NCBI RefSeq assembly: GCF_910592395.1
Contig: NC_088310.1
Span: 2,859,501-2,923,500 of the forward strand
Reading direction: 5' to 3'
Source of the DNA: Lineus longissimus
Lineage: Eukaryota; Nemertea; Pilidiophora; Heteronemertea; Lineidae
Length of the DNA stretch: 64,000 nucleotides
The stretch's first letter is position 1; each line of letters begins with the position of its first letter. Of the stretch, positions 34,590-58,900 are shown piece by piece. Both the position numbers and the translations under genes were made by a program. A model generated the notes under the pieces. The model was given only the letters and a program-made list of their open reading frames with translations, was not told the origin of the DNA and made no database searches.

Positions 34590-36627
34590 TTGGGGAGCCA
34601 ACACGTTTAATGGACAACGTCACAATCAGACTGCCCATAGTCGAATAAATACTATGAACTGGTTGGGAAACAAGACGTTTCATAAACAACGTCACTATTA
34701 GACCAGACAGGAGTAGATACTGAGGACGGCTTAGGAGCCAAGATGTACGTCGAACCATGTCAATATGAGACTAAGTGGAGCATGGAGGTGTAAATACTGC
34801 GGACAGAGTAGGAATCAAGATGAAACGGTCTGATTGTGAAGTAGTCAATGGTACGTCTTCGCTCCCAAACTGTCCTCAGTATTCGCTGCGTGATTGGTTG
34901 ACAGTGACATTGTCGATGAAAGGTCATGGTTCCAAAACTGCTCCCGCCCGCGGTGGTTGCTGCATTATGGTCAGACGGCTGCATTGTCAACGGAATGTCT
35001 CGACTCCCCAACTGTATCATCAGTATATATCTACTCCACTCTGGTCTGGTGGTCTGACATTTTTCATGAAACCGCTTGGCTCAAAAACTGTCCTAATGTC
35101 TGGTGGTGAAACTGTCCATACGTATTAGCATGCACCCAAACTGTCCACTATGGTAGCATTGGCAATGTTTAATCTGATTACGCTTTCAGATTCTCCTCAG
35201 ATTAGATAGTGTCTGGTCCAATATGGTCTGACAGTGTCACTGTCCAAGTAACATCTCTGATCACCAACTGTCTTTTTTCGTTTAGCACTGTCGTCTGACA
35301 TGATATCGCTCCGAGCGACTCCTTTCACTCGTGTGCCGAATGAGAAGAGGTATTTGGTATCATCGAGTACGTCTTCTGCAAAGGCAGACAACTGAGGGGA
35401 TGGAGACGAACTCGGGCAGTAGGTCGGCGGGGAAAAGGAAAAGTGGCATTGCTATCATGTTTCGGCACTCATTGTGGTGTCATTGTCCAGTGCTGTCCTC
35501 TTTACTCGGTCCATTCTGAACTGATTGTGAACTTGTCCATTGAACACCTGGACTCCAAAACTGCCCCAACTATAGCCCCACACTGGTCTAGTAGAGCCAT
35601 TGTCCATTGAACATGTCCTCAGTGTACTGTCGTCTGATATGACAGCACTCCGAGCGACTCCTCCCCACTCAATATAGAAGATGTATTTCACATTTCGAGT
35701 ACTTGAGTCTTTGGACATCTCAGTCCTCAGTAATCGCTCAGCTCCGGTCCGACAGAGAAATGCCTTGTCCATGGTAAATCATCGCTCCTAAACTGTCCTC
35801 ATGCAGTAATCGTCCCAATCTGGTTTGACAATAACATTGTCCACATTCAACAAGCAATGTTACAATCAGATCAGAGTGGAGTGCTTCATGAGACAGTTGG
35901 GGAACCAAGACATACCATTGACAATGTCACAATCTGACCGTTTCATCGCTCCACTCTGGTCTTATGGTGACATTGTCTTCTGTCTCCGATTGTCCTCAAT
36001 ATTCGTCATTGTCCATGAAGATGTTGGTTCCAAAACTGTCCTCCGAGAGACAGAAGACAGTTTGTAAGTCAAGACGTTCCATGGACATTCTCTCAATCAG
36101 ACCAGAGTGAAGTGAAAATCAAGGACAATTGGGTAGCCAAGATGTACCATGGACAACGTCACAATCAGACCTGAGAGGAGTGAATACTGAGGACAGTTTG
36201 GGAGCCAATACTTTCAATGGACAGAGTCACAATCTGACCATAGTTGAGTGAATACTGAGGACACTTTGGGAGCCAAGTCGTTCAATGGACAAAGTCACAA
36301 TCTGACCAGGGTTGGGTGAATGCCGACGACAGTTTGGTAGCCACAGTGTTTAATGGACAGAGTCACAATCACACCAAAGTAGAGTGAATACTGAGGACAG
36401 CTTGGGAGCCAAAACTTTTAATGGACAGAGTCACAATCTGACCATAGTTGAGTGAATACTGAGGACACTTTGGGAGCCAATTCGTTCAATGGACAAGAGT
36501 CACAATCTGACCAGGGTTGGGTGAATGCTGAGGACAGTTGGGTAGCCAAGATGTTCAACAGACAGAGTCACAATCAAACCAAAGTAGAGTGAATACCGAG
36601 GACAGCTTGGGAGCCAAGACTATGAAC
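34590..36627. repeat. 68-bp satellite array with internal inversions
   Basis: Units close to GAATACTGAGGACAGTTTGG - GAGCCAAGACGTTCAATGG - ACAGAGTCACAATCTGACC. In the right part they start at 36182, 36250, 36318, 36386, 36454, 36523 and 36591 (period 68, once 69). A three-unit higher-order pattern (about 204 bp) is visible, comparing 36197-36400 with 36401-36605. From about 34827 to 35855 the units run in the opposite orientation and are more diverged. A second flipped piece lies at about 35945-36048. Single-frame ORFs here are chance. The array sits between two convergent genes. Confidence 0.9.
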
Positions 36628-37125
36628 AGGATTTAGTTTAAAATAATGCTAGTGAAGGAGGTTTCTGCATAAACTTTGCCAATGAATGAAATTTTCGTGA
36701 GGTTGCCTTTAAATGTGTCACAATCAGACCATATATGATGAAATGTTGTACTTGATATATAACAATGTAGATGGACAATTAAGCTCTTCCACATGATCCA
36801 CAAGAATACACAAATACAAATTAACCCTTTAATGACAGAAATCATATGATAACATGAATTGAAATTGAATAAACATGTAGTGAAGAATCAATGAAGACCA
36901 CTCTTTACTCATTCTTGATGTAGGTGATGCCCTACATGTATGCCAAGGAGCAATGACCAATCCCTGTCTCAGGCACCTTGGCCGACATGGATATTGGACA
37001 ACCATGACAAATGTTGCTGCACTAAACATTGCTTGTCTGCGGTGGGCTTTAGTGAGGACTTCTTTTTACTGGCAGTGATTTTGCTGGGGATGACCATACA
37101 TCGGTCATGACCCTTGTCAAAATGT

Positions 37126-38940
<1,815 letters not shown>

Positions 38941-39616
38941 TTCAACGATTAACAGTCCTTAAACAGTTGTTTTTATTCGATATTTCAAAGAAAAACGTGC
39001 AGATTTTTCATTTCGTGGAGGCTGCCATGTTGGATTTGGTTTTAAGTATTTCCAAATGGTGGCGCGCTTTGTAAGTCAACAATAGCACGTGCTAACAGAG
39101 GCCGACGTCTGACGTTGAGCGTTACGTCGACGCATAAAAGAACAACCCGAACAAATTCAACCCTTTCTCGATTTCTTTCCTCCCGTCCCACGAAACCGTT
39201 GGAAAAGGTAATTTTGATTATTGTCTTCGCAAGCCTTGCTCTGAAATGTTCGAATGAATGGGGGCGGCCCGGGAGCAACACGTGGGGAGCATGGGCGGTT
39301 GCTGCGGTACTGACCAGGACCCTCGCACTCGCAGACGCAGTCACAACCGCTGTCTGTCTTTGGCCGTGTCAGTGTCAGGGTTATCCAGTCTTCGGCACAT
39401 GCTTTTGCAAAACTGAATAAAAGTCAGTTAAACAGTGATAATGATCATCCACGCGGACGACGCATTTGACCGGCGCACTTTATTCAGTTAAAGTCGATAT
39501 TTAGGTTCCTGATAGTGATACCGTCCGGAGAGTTGAAACTGTGGAAGCATAGGCCTACGTTGGGGAAAAAGTCTGGAAAATAGTTCGTTAATTTTGAAAT
39601 ACTTTTTTCCAAAAAG
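38941..39616. promoter_or_regulatory. Divergent promoter region of TRMT61A and creatine kinase
   Basis: The two start codons are 676 bp apart and point away from each other. Near the TRMT61A side there is GCCATGTT (YY1-like) at about 39025. On the creatine kinase side there is CATAAAAG at 39133-39140, a weak TATA-like element. A donor-like AAAG|GTAATT at about 39207 hints at a non-coding first exon of the kinase gene, but an acceptor could not be fixed. Confidence 0.45.
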
Positions 39617-41588
39617 ATGGCCAACAAACTACAGAAGAATTACCCCACAGAGGCGGACTTTCCCGACCTGACGAAGCATAACAACTGGATGGCCCAATGC
39701 CTGACGCCAGAGATCTACGCCAAACTCCGGGACAAAACCACACCAAGTGGGTTCTCGATCGACGCGGCTATTCAGACTGGTGTTGATAACCCAGGTAAAA
39801 TTTATAGTATGAGCCAGGTTGTTCAGAGAAAACTGGGCGTCATCTCCATTGTGGTGATTATAGTTTAGACTTCGATGCCGTCCATTTCGTCATCCTGATC
39901 GTCCTTCCTGTACCGGGCAACACGACGAGGCCGTCCACTGCGTCCGGCGTGTATGTTTAGGTTTACGAGTGAACAACCGGCCCGGTCCGGTGTAGGTTGA
40001 AAAATATGTCCTGGGATAGAATGCCCTGGGAACAAAGGATGATTATGTTATGCACAACCTCTGAGGTTAGGCCTTGGTTAGGATGAATGACGTTGTTACA
40101 ATTAATCACCACCTAATTTTTGCCCCAGGCCACCCCTTCATTTATACCGTGGGATGTGTTGCTGGTGACGAAGAAACGTACGAAGTATTCGCTGATCTGT
40201 TCGACCCCGTCATCGATGGCCGTCACGGTGGCTACGCGAAGGACGCCAAACACAAGACCGATCTTAACCCCGCCAACCTGAAGGGAGGTGATGACCTGGA
40301 CCCGGCCTACGTCTTGAGCAGCCGTGTCCGCACTGGTCGTAGCATCAAAGGAATCTGCTTACCGCCCTGGTGCTCCCGCTCCGAGAGACGCAAGGTGGAG
40401 AAGATTGTTACTGACGCTCTCAACCAGCTTGATGGAGAATTCAGCGGTACCTACTTCCCACTGTCCACCATGTCCGAGGCAGACCAGGACAAGCTGATCG
40501 AAGATCATTTCCTCTTTGACAAACCAGTGTCCCCACTCCTAACGTGCGCTGGGATGGCAAGGGACTGGCCCGACGGGCGAGGAATCTGGTAGGTAGCATT
40601 CACTGGTGGACAACCACCCGTAGAACGAGAGACAACAGTACATGAACTTGCGCGCAATGCCTTCTGTTAGAGCTACCTCTGCTGGAAACTGATAGCAGTA
40701 CCAAACGTTCTCATCGCTTGTAATGACAATGTGGTCATGTTTTCAGGCACAACAAGGACAAGAACTTCCTCGTCTGGGTAAACGAGGAGGACCACACCCG
40801 TGTCATTTCCATGGAAAAGAGTGGAAACATGAAGAAGGTCTTCACGAGGTTCTGCGACGGTTTGAACAAGGTCAGTGGTCACTTCGAATGGGTTATTTTC
40901 TAATACGGGCATTTTGACGACGGATATCATGCGTTGTCTCAGTCTGTTGATAAAGACAATGAAACAGGGTGTCAATGTAAAGTATATATGCCTAAAAACA
41001 ATATACGAAGGAATCAACTTGACTTGATGACGTCAGCCGAAGAAAAACATCATCTCGTTCTCAGATCAAAAGCGGGCTGAACCTCTCTACGACGACGCGG
41101 CCGCGTCAAGAGAAAATACAAGCGCTGCAGTCGAGGCTCCTTGAAAGGCTACTTATTGAAGCTGTTGAAGCTGCTCAATCCTTACACTATGCTCTAACTT
41201 TCACGCTTAGGTCGAAGAGTGCATGAAGAAGAAAGGAGCAGAGTACATGTGGAACGAGCATCTCGGTTATGTGCTGACGTGCCCGAGCAACCTGGGCACT
41301 GGTCTCCGCGCCGGCGTGCACGTACGGATCCCCAAGGTCAGCGCAGACGAGAAGCGCTTCGACGACATCTTGGACAAGCTTCGTCTCCAGAAGCGTGGCA
41401 CCGGTGGCGTTGACACCGCCGCACAGGGAGGCATCTTCGATCTCTCAAACGCAGATCGTCTTGGTTTCTCGGAGGTTGAATTGGTCCAGTTCGTAGTGGA
41501 CGGGGTCAAGCTCCTTGTCGAGATGGAAAAGCGTCTTGAGGCGGGCAAGCCCATCGATGACCTCATCCCAAAAGAGAAGAAGAAATAG
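39617..41588 (+). CDS. Creatine kinase, cytosolic type, four coding exons
   Basis: Reversible phosphoryl transfer between ATP and creatine, acting as a cytosolic energy buffer. Exons: 39617-39794, 40129-40588, 40747-40870, 41211-41588. Phases agree and give 379 aa, the normal length of cytosolic CK. Visible family features: [18 protein letters not shown]; the [20 protein letters not shown] substrate-loop region; [15 protein letters not shown] followed by [19 protein letters not shown] with the catalytic Glu (about 226/227, equivalent to Glu231/232); the reactive Cys278 in [14 protein letters not shown] (equivalent to Cys283); and the mobile loop [17 protein letters not shown]. The CPSN segment and the lack of extra N-terminal sequence indicate CK rather than arginine kinase and cytosolic rather than mitochondrial. 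Which vertebrate paralogue it is closest to is not decidable here. A poly(A) signal follows at 41687. Confidence 0.95.
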
Positions 41589-41686
41589 GCATCGTGGTCA
41601 CGCTGCTTCTAATCTGTATCATAACCATAAGTTCATAGCCAGATTCGTTTACTGTACACACACCCCTAGAATGGGTTCCACAATTC

Positions 41687-41692
41687 AATAAA
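41687..41692 (+). terminator. Poly(A) signal of creatine kinase
   Basis: AATAAA about 100 bp after the stop codon, in the context ATTCAATAAAGG, followed by a T/GT-rich stretch. It is a good match to a short 3' UTR. Confidence 0.75.
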
Positions 41693-41699
41693 GGAAAAT

Positions 41700-44699
41700 T
41701 TTACAATTCTGTACTTTTTTCTGTTCATTTTGTTGAGTCATCGATTGCGTCCAGCGCTGACGTTAGCCTGCTCTGCGCCACGTGTGGTCAAAACGTCGTT
41801 GGAAACGTTTCCCAGTTCAATGCCGTTATCGAAGATGGCGCTTCGGTTCTGATGTGAAAATACGTCCCCAATTGAGTCCTTGCGAGGATTCTTCTGGACA
41901 AGGAGCTGCGATACTTATACCTTGCTCGATGCAACGGAGGTTTACCAAACAGATAGTGGTTTTTGGTAAGGGAAACACCTGGCCGTATACTAAGCGTGTG
42001 TTACTAGTCTTTGTCAATCGTCTGCCATCATCGAACTCAAGGCTATACTAGTAGAAGGACACAGGAGCAAGAGAGTCACATCTGATAGACAGTTCTCCCT
42101 ATCCAAATTATGACATTTTCCGCGAGTCAAAACATACCAGAGCTGTCATTTAGCCCAAGCTTGGTATCGATTCCTTCAGACAGGCTTCGATGGGGCCTAT
42201 TGTAAGCCCTGGCACAACCTCGGGAACTTCCCCGGCAGTCTTTGATTTCTATGCACCTTCGTCCCACATCGGCAGAACGACTTTTTATCTATTGTAACAC
42301 CGTACCCGATACACCGGATGGACAAGATTTCGATAGAAGCGTTTGGACTAGACGTAAACGTTATATTACTGCTGACGGACGCTGGGCTCAAGTTTCCAGT
42401 CGTGGGTTCGACAGAACATGGTAGGAGTCAGAGCGCTGGTAAGAGCAAGATGTTACTATCCATCTTAACCCCCCCCCCCCCCCCCCCGACAATTAGTCCA
42501 ATCTCACAGTCACTAGTATTAGTGAAAGGGACCAAAGTGATCTCGGAGCCATCTGTGTCAAGATTTGATCGAGTCCTGTGATCATTGATGACCGGCGTAA
42601 CAGTGTAAAATATCCCATCTGGAAAGTGTCATTTCCTGTTGTATGGTAACGGATTAAGGTATGTTTCTGCCGTCAATACCTCAGAGATCCTTCGACATTT
42701 ATATTTTCACACCGGCATCTTAAGTCAGTCAAAGCCGCCAAAAGAAGCAATAAAGAATTCAAAATAAGTGGAAATATTATCAAAAACGAATTTATTAATA
42801 CTCCTAGGTGGTCGAGTCTCCGTTATTGACAACTCGGTGCAATACACGTCACTCGACGGTGCAGCATTAAATTATTCGTGAAACAAATCAAATGCATTTT
42901 ACAAAATGGAAAATATACTTTACATTCGCGCCGAACGGCCATAGTTAGATATCATACACACTGGGGTGAATAAGGCAGGGGGTTTGTTTACAGGTATACA
43001 ATGTTAGAGGATCTACTGCTAAATTTACGAGACAAAGTGACCCGGCGCCATCTTGTGAAAAATAACTCTCAAAAAGGAGGACAGAACTTTCGTCTCAGGG
43101 CAGCTAGGATATTACATTCTTCAACAGGAGCTTTTCGAGAGTGTACGTCAAGCATAATATACACAAAGAATGCTTTTTTCTTTAAATGACCAGTGACAGC
43201 TAAGAGTTTGGAAAAAATTGACCATCATTCTATTCGAACGCTAGAATATTAGTGAACCAAACACGTCGCACAATACAGCTAAGAAGTACAGTTAGATTTT
43301 AAAGGCTCTGGGTCTGACTAGAAGAACCAAGGAGAACATACGAAGGGGAACTTCAATAGGAAGGTTTTGATCCTATACAGTTTCATCGCTTCTAGTGATA
43401 GCAACCTTACTATTACATGTACTTGCATTTGGCAACCATTTGGAAGTTTTTTTCCAGTTTTTTCAACGTGGTTCGCATGGAGTTCCCATATGAACAACAA
43501 ATAAATCTTCCTTGAATTGGTTCATAAAGCTAACCTTATTCCTAAAAATCCTATTCGGTTCTATAGTCTATTCTATGGCCGTTTTCCTCCAGTAAAATAT
43601 ACTTCTAACCTGATGAACGGAGATGGTGTCATGGCGTAACACACATCAGGGAAATGATCACATGATCAAGCCTGATGACGTCATACTCGCCCTGGGAACT
43701 TTCCTCCTCACCTACGTCCACTCGGTTCTTCATGACTTGTTTAAATCATAATATAGCATCACTTAGACAACACACACGGCTGTACAATCGCTTCCCTGAT
43801 TTTCAACATACATACACATAGATCCTTCAAAATAATTTATAATTAAATCAATGTACAAAATTAATTAATAGCCATGGAGCTAATCCGTCGATAAATTCAT
43901 GTATTCAATTTTCCTCCCAGTAATCAAAACTATGAAAAAAACAACCACATCAAGGTTTGCCAAAATCCAGGGTTTGTTTGCAAACGACTACAAACTTCTC
44001 AATAAATCAGTATCTGCACGTTCGCTTAATTATTGTTGATGAAATGCCAGGAACTCTACAAATGCGTACATCTATTTCCCAAAACGTCGAAGATTGGTAT
44101 GGTAATGATTTTCCAAATGATGCATTCTAATTGATGATTGTCTTAAAAACGTTCATATCAAATCCAGAAATTCAAACCTGGCAAATACAATACACCGATA
44201 TGCCCGAACTAACTCCACAACCAAACATAGGTTTAACAACGTACCCATTCCAGCTTTATCTCTCTCATAACATTAAATTTGTGGATTCGATATTAAAGCC
44301 TGTTAGAAACATGGCAATTCAGTTCATGATTTAGGAAACTAATCGGTTCAGCACGAGCCTCCCAACACCATCTTGAGGGCCGGAGAAGCGAACATTAACC
44401 CCTGATTTCTTCAGGATGGCCAAACGCACAAAACTTTTTTTAATTAACTAATTTGTGACAACGTGACCCGATCAAAAAGGAATGCAGTGTAAATGATAAA
44501 CAAGGAATAGTAACAGGTGACTGATAAAGAAAGGAGTCCCTTACAGAATGGCTCTTGTGATTGATGGTTTCTTTGCACCCGCCAGACGGCGCAGGTCCTT
44601 TTTGATCCATAGCCGCCTGGCGGAGACAAAGTCAACTTGTTACTGAACGGATTTGCTCCTGGAATGCCAATAAAATATAGTCTTTTTTATATTTCCTTT
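41700..44699. other. Intergenic region between creatine kinase and the Otx gene
   Basis: Convergent 3' flanks. It contains a 19-C homopolymer (42469-42487), a perfect CRE-like TGACGTCA (43676-43683) and a minus-strand AATAAA (42791-42796) that could end a long Otx 3' UTR. No gene is supported. Confidence 0.5.
42469..42487. repeat. 19-C homopolymer
   Basis: Nineteen consecutive C, the longest G/C homopolymer in the window. Confidence 0.9.
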
Positions 44700-52905
<8,206 letters not shown>

Positions 52906-52995
52906 TGTGATAGTGATAGTCCGAAGGGAATAAGTCCAGTGAAAATGTTGTCACGTATAGAAATTTTGACGCACACGAGTCCTGGCAAGTCCAAT

Positions 52996-55900
52996 CTGTA
53001 AAGGGAACGTAAAACAACTAAAGAACGAGTTAGATAAACAAAGTTACGCAACTTACACGGATATGTTATTTGGGAGAAATGTGAACACAGTTCCCCTGTT
53101 CAACCAACCCTTGTGTTCAGCCAAAAACTACAATGCGCTCGTATTTTTCAATCCTTTGAGAAACTTAAGTCACTGATGATTAATCAATCTATGTTGAACT
53201 TGAACAGGGCAACAATGAGGCATTGTTTTTCCTGAACACTGAATATATTATTGACTAATAACTGAGTCAGTTGCAGGGTGGTCCGTTAATTTTCAAAAAA
53301 GTTTGGTGAGGTGACGCGGGCAGTATATATGGTTGAGGCAATGAAAGTTTCAAATCGGTACGTGACTGTAACATTCAGAGGTTTGTTAGAATCGCTTACA
53401 GTGGAACTCAACCAGTTTGAAGGGATATAATTTCAAATTTTGTTAAGACAGGTCAGATGGGTTTCGGCGATACCGGAATGACAAATTCATTGCAAACAAG
53501 AACAAATAGAGTATATTCTAACTTAAGAATTATGAAATAAAGATGTGTGGATAATGTCATTGCATTGATATATGATATCTTCAGATGACAATCATTGACT
53601 ACGAAAGAAAGTGTTTAAAGTTTGAGACGGAATCAATAACTGGAAAGAAAAATATATTTCTCCACCATCCCAATGTAGAAACAAAACGATATACGTTAGT
53701 TACTCTATCTATATCATCACAGCATTGATAAATAAAAAAAGTTAAACCCGACAAGCACACGAGATTTAGCAATATACGTACCAGATTATGCGATTAAAGG
53801 ACGAAATGATAAGTTACTAGAATCCAAGATCACACACACAGCTAACTGCTAAACCAAAGACCTGTGAGATAGTCTGGACTTGGCTGTCATCCGCTGGAGA
53901 ACTTAGTCTAAATCCAAGCAAATCGGTTTTTCTGGGATAAACGTTGTGACTTGGGCCACTGCGTGGTGAACACTAAAGCAAAAATTGAGTGAATTCACTA
54001 AACTTAGGAAAGCTCCTTGTTTATTTAACTGGCTAAACGGTGTGCATGACAGCTTAAAGCTAACTGGATGGGCGTGCGGGAGGGCGGGGTTTGCCTTAAT
54101 TACCTATTCACCGCGCTCATAAGCCGACGTGATTTGCGCAGAGCGCCGGCCAATCAGAAGGCGTGTTCGTCTATCGTCTGCTGATTGTGAGTTAGCGCCG
54201 TGTGGATTTGTGAGCACGCGTCGTCAGGGTTAGCCCGGTCGGAACACTAGCATGTTCAGTGCTGCCTGATATTGCGGAGTTCGACAACATGAACAGACAT
54301 GGTTATTGGCAATATCCCCCCCCCCCCACTCGAAGAAATTTTACTGTTGGTTTAAATTATTCTTTCAGTTAATAGTTATCAGTATACTCCTCTTATAACA
54401 GGGACTATCAATTTTTTTTCAGTTTTTAATACGAGAAAGCCGTTTTCAAAAGAGACACATCTAGTTCTTTTTTAATGTGAAGAAGGGAAGGAGACTTGGT
54501 GTTTTACGATTCACGAACATTTGATAAATGTCAAAAGCTATCAAGATATACTGAAATTTATAATTTTGATGACTATGCAATAATAAGCAATATTGACGAC
54601 TCGGCTAATGAGGATGGAAGTTCGTTCATTTACTTATATTCAAGGGGAAGGTTTGCAAGACTGAGAATTCATGAATCAGTACGTTAGTCAGCATCTGGCT
54701 ATGATTCAACACCACTTTTAGACCCGTTACGAAGAATTCAATGAGTGAACCCTAGGAATTACATTTTACTATAAACTTTTGGGTGTTCTGGTATTTGTTG
54801 TTGTTGTCATATTAAATATATAATTCCTTTATTGATAGGTACATGTATCGCTTAAAAAGTCAAGAATTTCAATTGTCAATGACGTGAAAACCACGCTAAA
54901 GGCGTACACGCTATAGAAACTACGTGGTACTATTTCTTAACGCTGGAGGGCAGCACCTTCGGCGCTAATGCGAACTTCGCAGTTCGACCACTGATTGTGT
55001 ACATTGCAATAAAAGGGGAGAGAAAATGCACAATGTTATGTGTGCATGATAATTAGAGTCAATTTGCAGAACATTATGGGTGAGAACGTGATCAGACCCG
55101 CTAATTTCAGAAACGAGCTTATAAACAAAGTGTTAGGATTTGGGTGGAGGCTTTTGGATGTCAACTTGCTGCCATGACGTGCATGATGACTGCCGAGTCC
55201 AGAAACCGTCTGACAAAATAAAAACATCACCAGACGACTTGATTATTCAGATTTCGATATTGTGATTGTAGCTTTCGACAGCGATATTAAACAGATTATG
55301 TAGGCTATCAGTATCGCATAACTTTTCACAAGAGTAAAACACTTCACATGTTCACACATGGGCGTAATTCTCAATAAAATGCGTATCTGGTCGTTTTGGA
55401 TCAAAATGGCGTCAACATTTTCTCTTATTCAGCTCAAAAAATGCAACATGAGACCAAAGTTCTGTTGCGTTGTTCTACCGGGAATCAGTCTTGGTTGGTC
55501 GCAACGTTAACTTAAAGGACAGCAGGTGGAACTACTGAATTAGACAATACCAAAAGAAAAAACCATATTGGATAGAAAACTTGACTTACCGATGACTTTG
55601 ATGAAGCCAATGCAGATGTAACAGACACGGATGAATTAACTATTATAGTGGTATGATACGGACAGAGCAAAGTCTGATGCAAGTATGATGCTCACATCAA
55701 AATATATCCATCTTTATAGAGATATTGTTAGAGTTTTGGTACAAACTTATTTGCTGATATATATCAGTTTTATTAAAATCGTTCAAACTTTATTCGAGTT
55801 AGGAGTACTTTTTAACTCGGCGCAGTTGGAGAAAATCTTTGGGAGGAGAGTTTTGTTAAACTGTCTGTTATTACAATAGGATGGGGAGTAGAGGCCCGAG

Positions 55901-58900
55901 GATGATCTCACGAGATCCACACGCAAGGCTGAGCACTGCTTTCCAACAACTGAAGAAAAAGCGACCGCCTAGCCAGCGGGCTGAAGAATCACCAAGCGCG
56001 ACAATCGTAGTTTGGCGGTATCCCGCTGGTGTGTACCAAACCTCCTTTCAAAACCAGGGTATCGCGATTTCGCAGATTTAAGAACAGGTTCATTTGTGGA
56101 GTGCGGCAGGTGCCCATCAAAGGACAGTGCGACAAACTTTACAATTAGGTAATCGACCCTTAAATTAGCCCAATATTCATCAGTGGAAACTTTTACTCTG
56201 AATAGAAAACTGTTAGGGAAAACAGTATCAATAGACCGCGTCGAGAACCAGTTATGTTGCATGGGCAGGCAGAGATGAGTCCTTTCTCTTAATTAACAAG
56301 GGGTCTTAATTAGTATTGTTGTGGACACGGTCGTTGAGGACTCTTTCACATACCTTTGACGTTACCATGCGACCCAAGAGTTTACTCGAACCGGAAAACG
56401 GTAAACAATCACAACAATTGTCTAATTAGTGGACTTAACTAATTAGGGCCGTGTCGGGGTTTTCGTAGCATAAACAATTGTCTCCGAGGTTCACATACAG
56501 GAAGAAATCGTTAAGACAGATAACAATGATTTTAAGAAGATTTCAAGAGATGACAATTATGTGTTTTAAAGAAGATTTTGTTAAATACAAAATAAGAATT
56601 CTCCGCAGGGAGGGAACTTATGAATTGTGAAGTTGTATCACCAGGGCCAACACCATTGCGCCGGACACCCTACGCTCTTTTTACCAATCGAGAGACTGAA
56701 AAACAACCAGTGGCCCATCACAGCTCACTTTTTTAACTATACCCTCTCATTGCTGCACTGCGTAGATTGATTACAATTTCTTTATCATAAATAAGTCAAA
56801 AGTTTATTAGCACCAGAATTTTTCAAATGAATTATTTGAAAGACTCTGTTAGCACTGTCAGTGACTGGTCTCTTGGAACGTCTCAGTAAAATGCAAGTTT
56901 TCTGGAGAATATTTATCATGTTTGTGGCATGGCAAACCACATGTACAGTTGTAGATATAGAATATGAAACTGAAGGTGTACTTTCAAACTTTGAAACTAG
57001 AGAGATCATGTAAATCAAATTTATTTGTTGCTGCATGGGGTTTGCTCACAAGTAAAATCAGATAAACACTGCTAACAATATTGTCGGGAAAATCGTTGTC
57101 TCTTTCATAACCAATTAACTAATAAAACTACTCAGTTTAGGACCATTAAAGCGTGTGACAAAGTTTGGCAAAATTATAGTGGTCGAATAAAAAAAGTTTG
57201 CCAAAAGTTGAGTGGATTTGAATAAAGTGATCACAGGGTATTTTGAGCTCATCCAATTTAGTGATTAGCTTGTCCCAGCAGGCTCGCAGTATCCTGCTAC
57301 TCATGGGGGTGTTGCTACCACACCCAGCCACGGGGATTCCACTCCAGTGGTCCTGTACTGGTTATGAGTGTTTGATGGTTCCTTCCTATAATAGCTTATG
57401 CTTCGCGATAAAGAAATATATTTGAAAAATGCTCATAACAACCAGGAACACATGAGAAAAAATACATTTTGCATTCGCCCTGTGTTACTTAGCGAAAAGT
57501 GCCTCTAAAGGTTGTCTAGAAGCACATAACGACCAAAAGGGAGGAACGTTCTTCTCTAAAAGGACATCCAATGCGACTCAGTTTCTTGCCTTATTTTGCT
57601 CGTGCCACTATTTTTCCTTAGCTCATTATCCCTATAAATCTCTGATAAAAGGTTTAGGTGATATTTCAAACATTAAAGTACCACAAATCGGATTCATTAG
57701 AAAGTAGAAACGCCAATAAGCTCAACTGGGTGGTTGACTATACACAGTGCATTAGTGTGTGCTTCTGTACATCGAGCTAGTGTTCGACTAAGTCACCCGC
57801 CACTTGACAAAATTTACTGTTTTGAAAACAATGGCCATGTTGTCTTGGAACCAAAGTGTGAATTTCTAACAAAACTGTTGGGCAATGCTGGGTCTGTTTC
57901 ACCGGAATGCATGGCTAGTGCTGTCCAAACCACCACATGCGAGGTTTTTGCAATGGTTCCATAAACACTGAATTTGGTTTTTATAAGAATTTCACCAAAA
58001 TGAACTCACTGTGCTTGTTCGGAACTGTTAATAGAACTACTCAAAAACATGCAACTTGTGTGTTGTCATTAACAGGAGTGAGAAATTCATAATGACGCAT
58101 GCCCTTATTATTTTGCGTGTATCATAAATTCTAATAATCACAAAATAACTGGACCATTGGCCAACACATTCTGATGCCATTGAGTTGTAAGTTTAAGGCT
58201 ACTTAATCATAACTTCAAGGTGGAAAGATGCCAACAGGTCGAAACCTCTCGGCAATGTGTCCAATTGGTCGGGGTCTGTTGTAAAAACTTCCGAATTTCA
58301 CTTGGTTCAATTCAGAGAAGGTGATAACTGCGACTCTTGACACGTCCATGCGTCCATGCACGACATGATGACACAGCGGTCCCCATCACTTGGTCATTCA
58401 CGCTCCGAGAATATTTTGTGACATTTTGCGAAGTTGTTGTTAGTTAGTTTAGCCAGAAGTGCGTAACTTGCGGAAAGCTGCCTTCTCCTGCTTGCCATGT
58501 TGGCGGACCCCGATTCATATGATACGTCACTGCAATGACGAATGACCACGAGTTTGAAAACAACATGGGAACAACTCGCGCACAGAGTACAGTCATCTTC
58601 AGAAAGCATGAGAACCGTAACTCGTCACTGAAATGGCGAATGGCACCGGGGTCCCTCAGTCACGATCAGCTTGAGAAAGCATGCGGAATATCATTCGTCA
58701 TTGCAATGACAAAATACACCCTCAATCCGCACTGGCATATTACTACAGATTGAGGCAACATGAGACACTTCGACAGTTAGCTGGCATGATGTTGTCAGGC
58801 AAAACGATCTCTCACTTGGTTTCGATGATCTTGACAAAGCTTCAACTTTATTTTACCATTTATTTCCATTTATTACCAGATTCTTTGACACTTCGTTCGT

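Noticed and set aside
34430-36067. Several 60-117 codon ORFs
   Set aside because: They fall inside the 68-bp satellite, and their frames come from the repeat unit.
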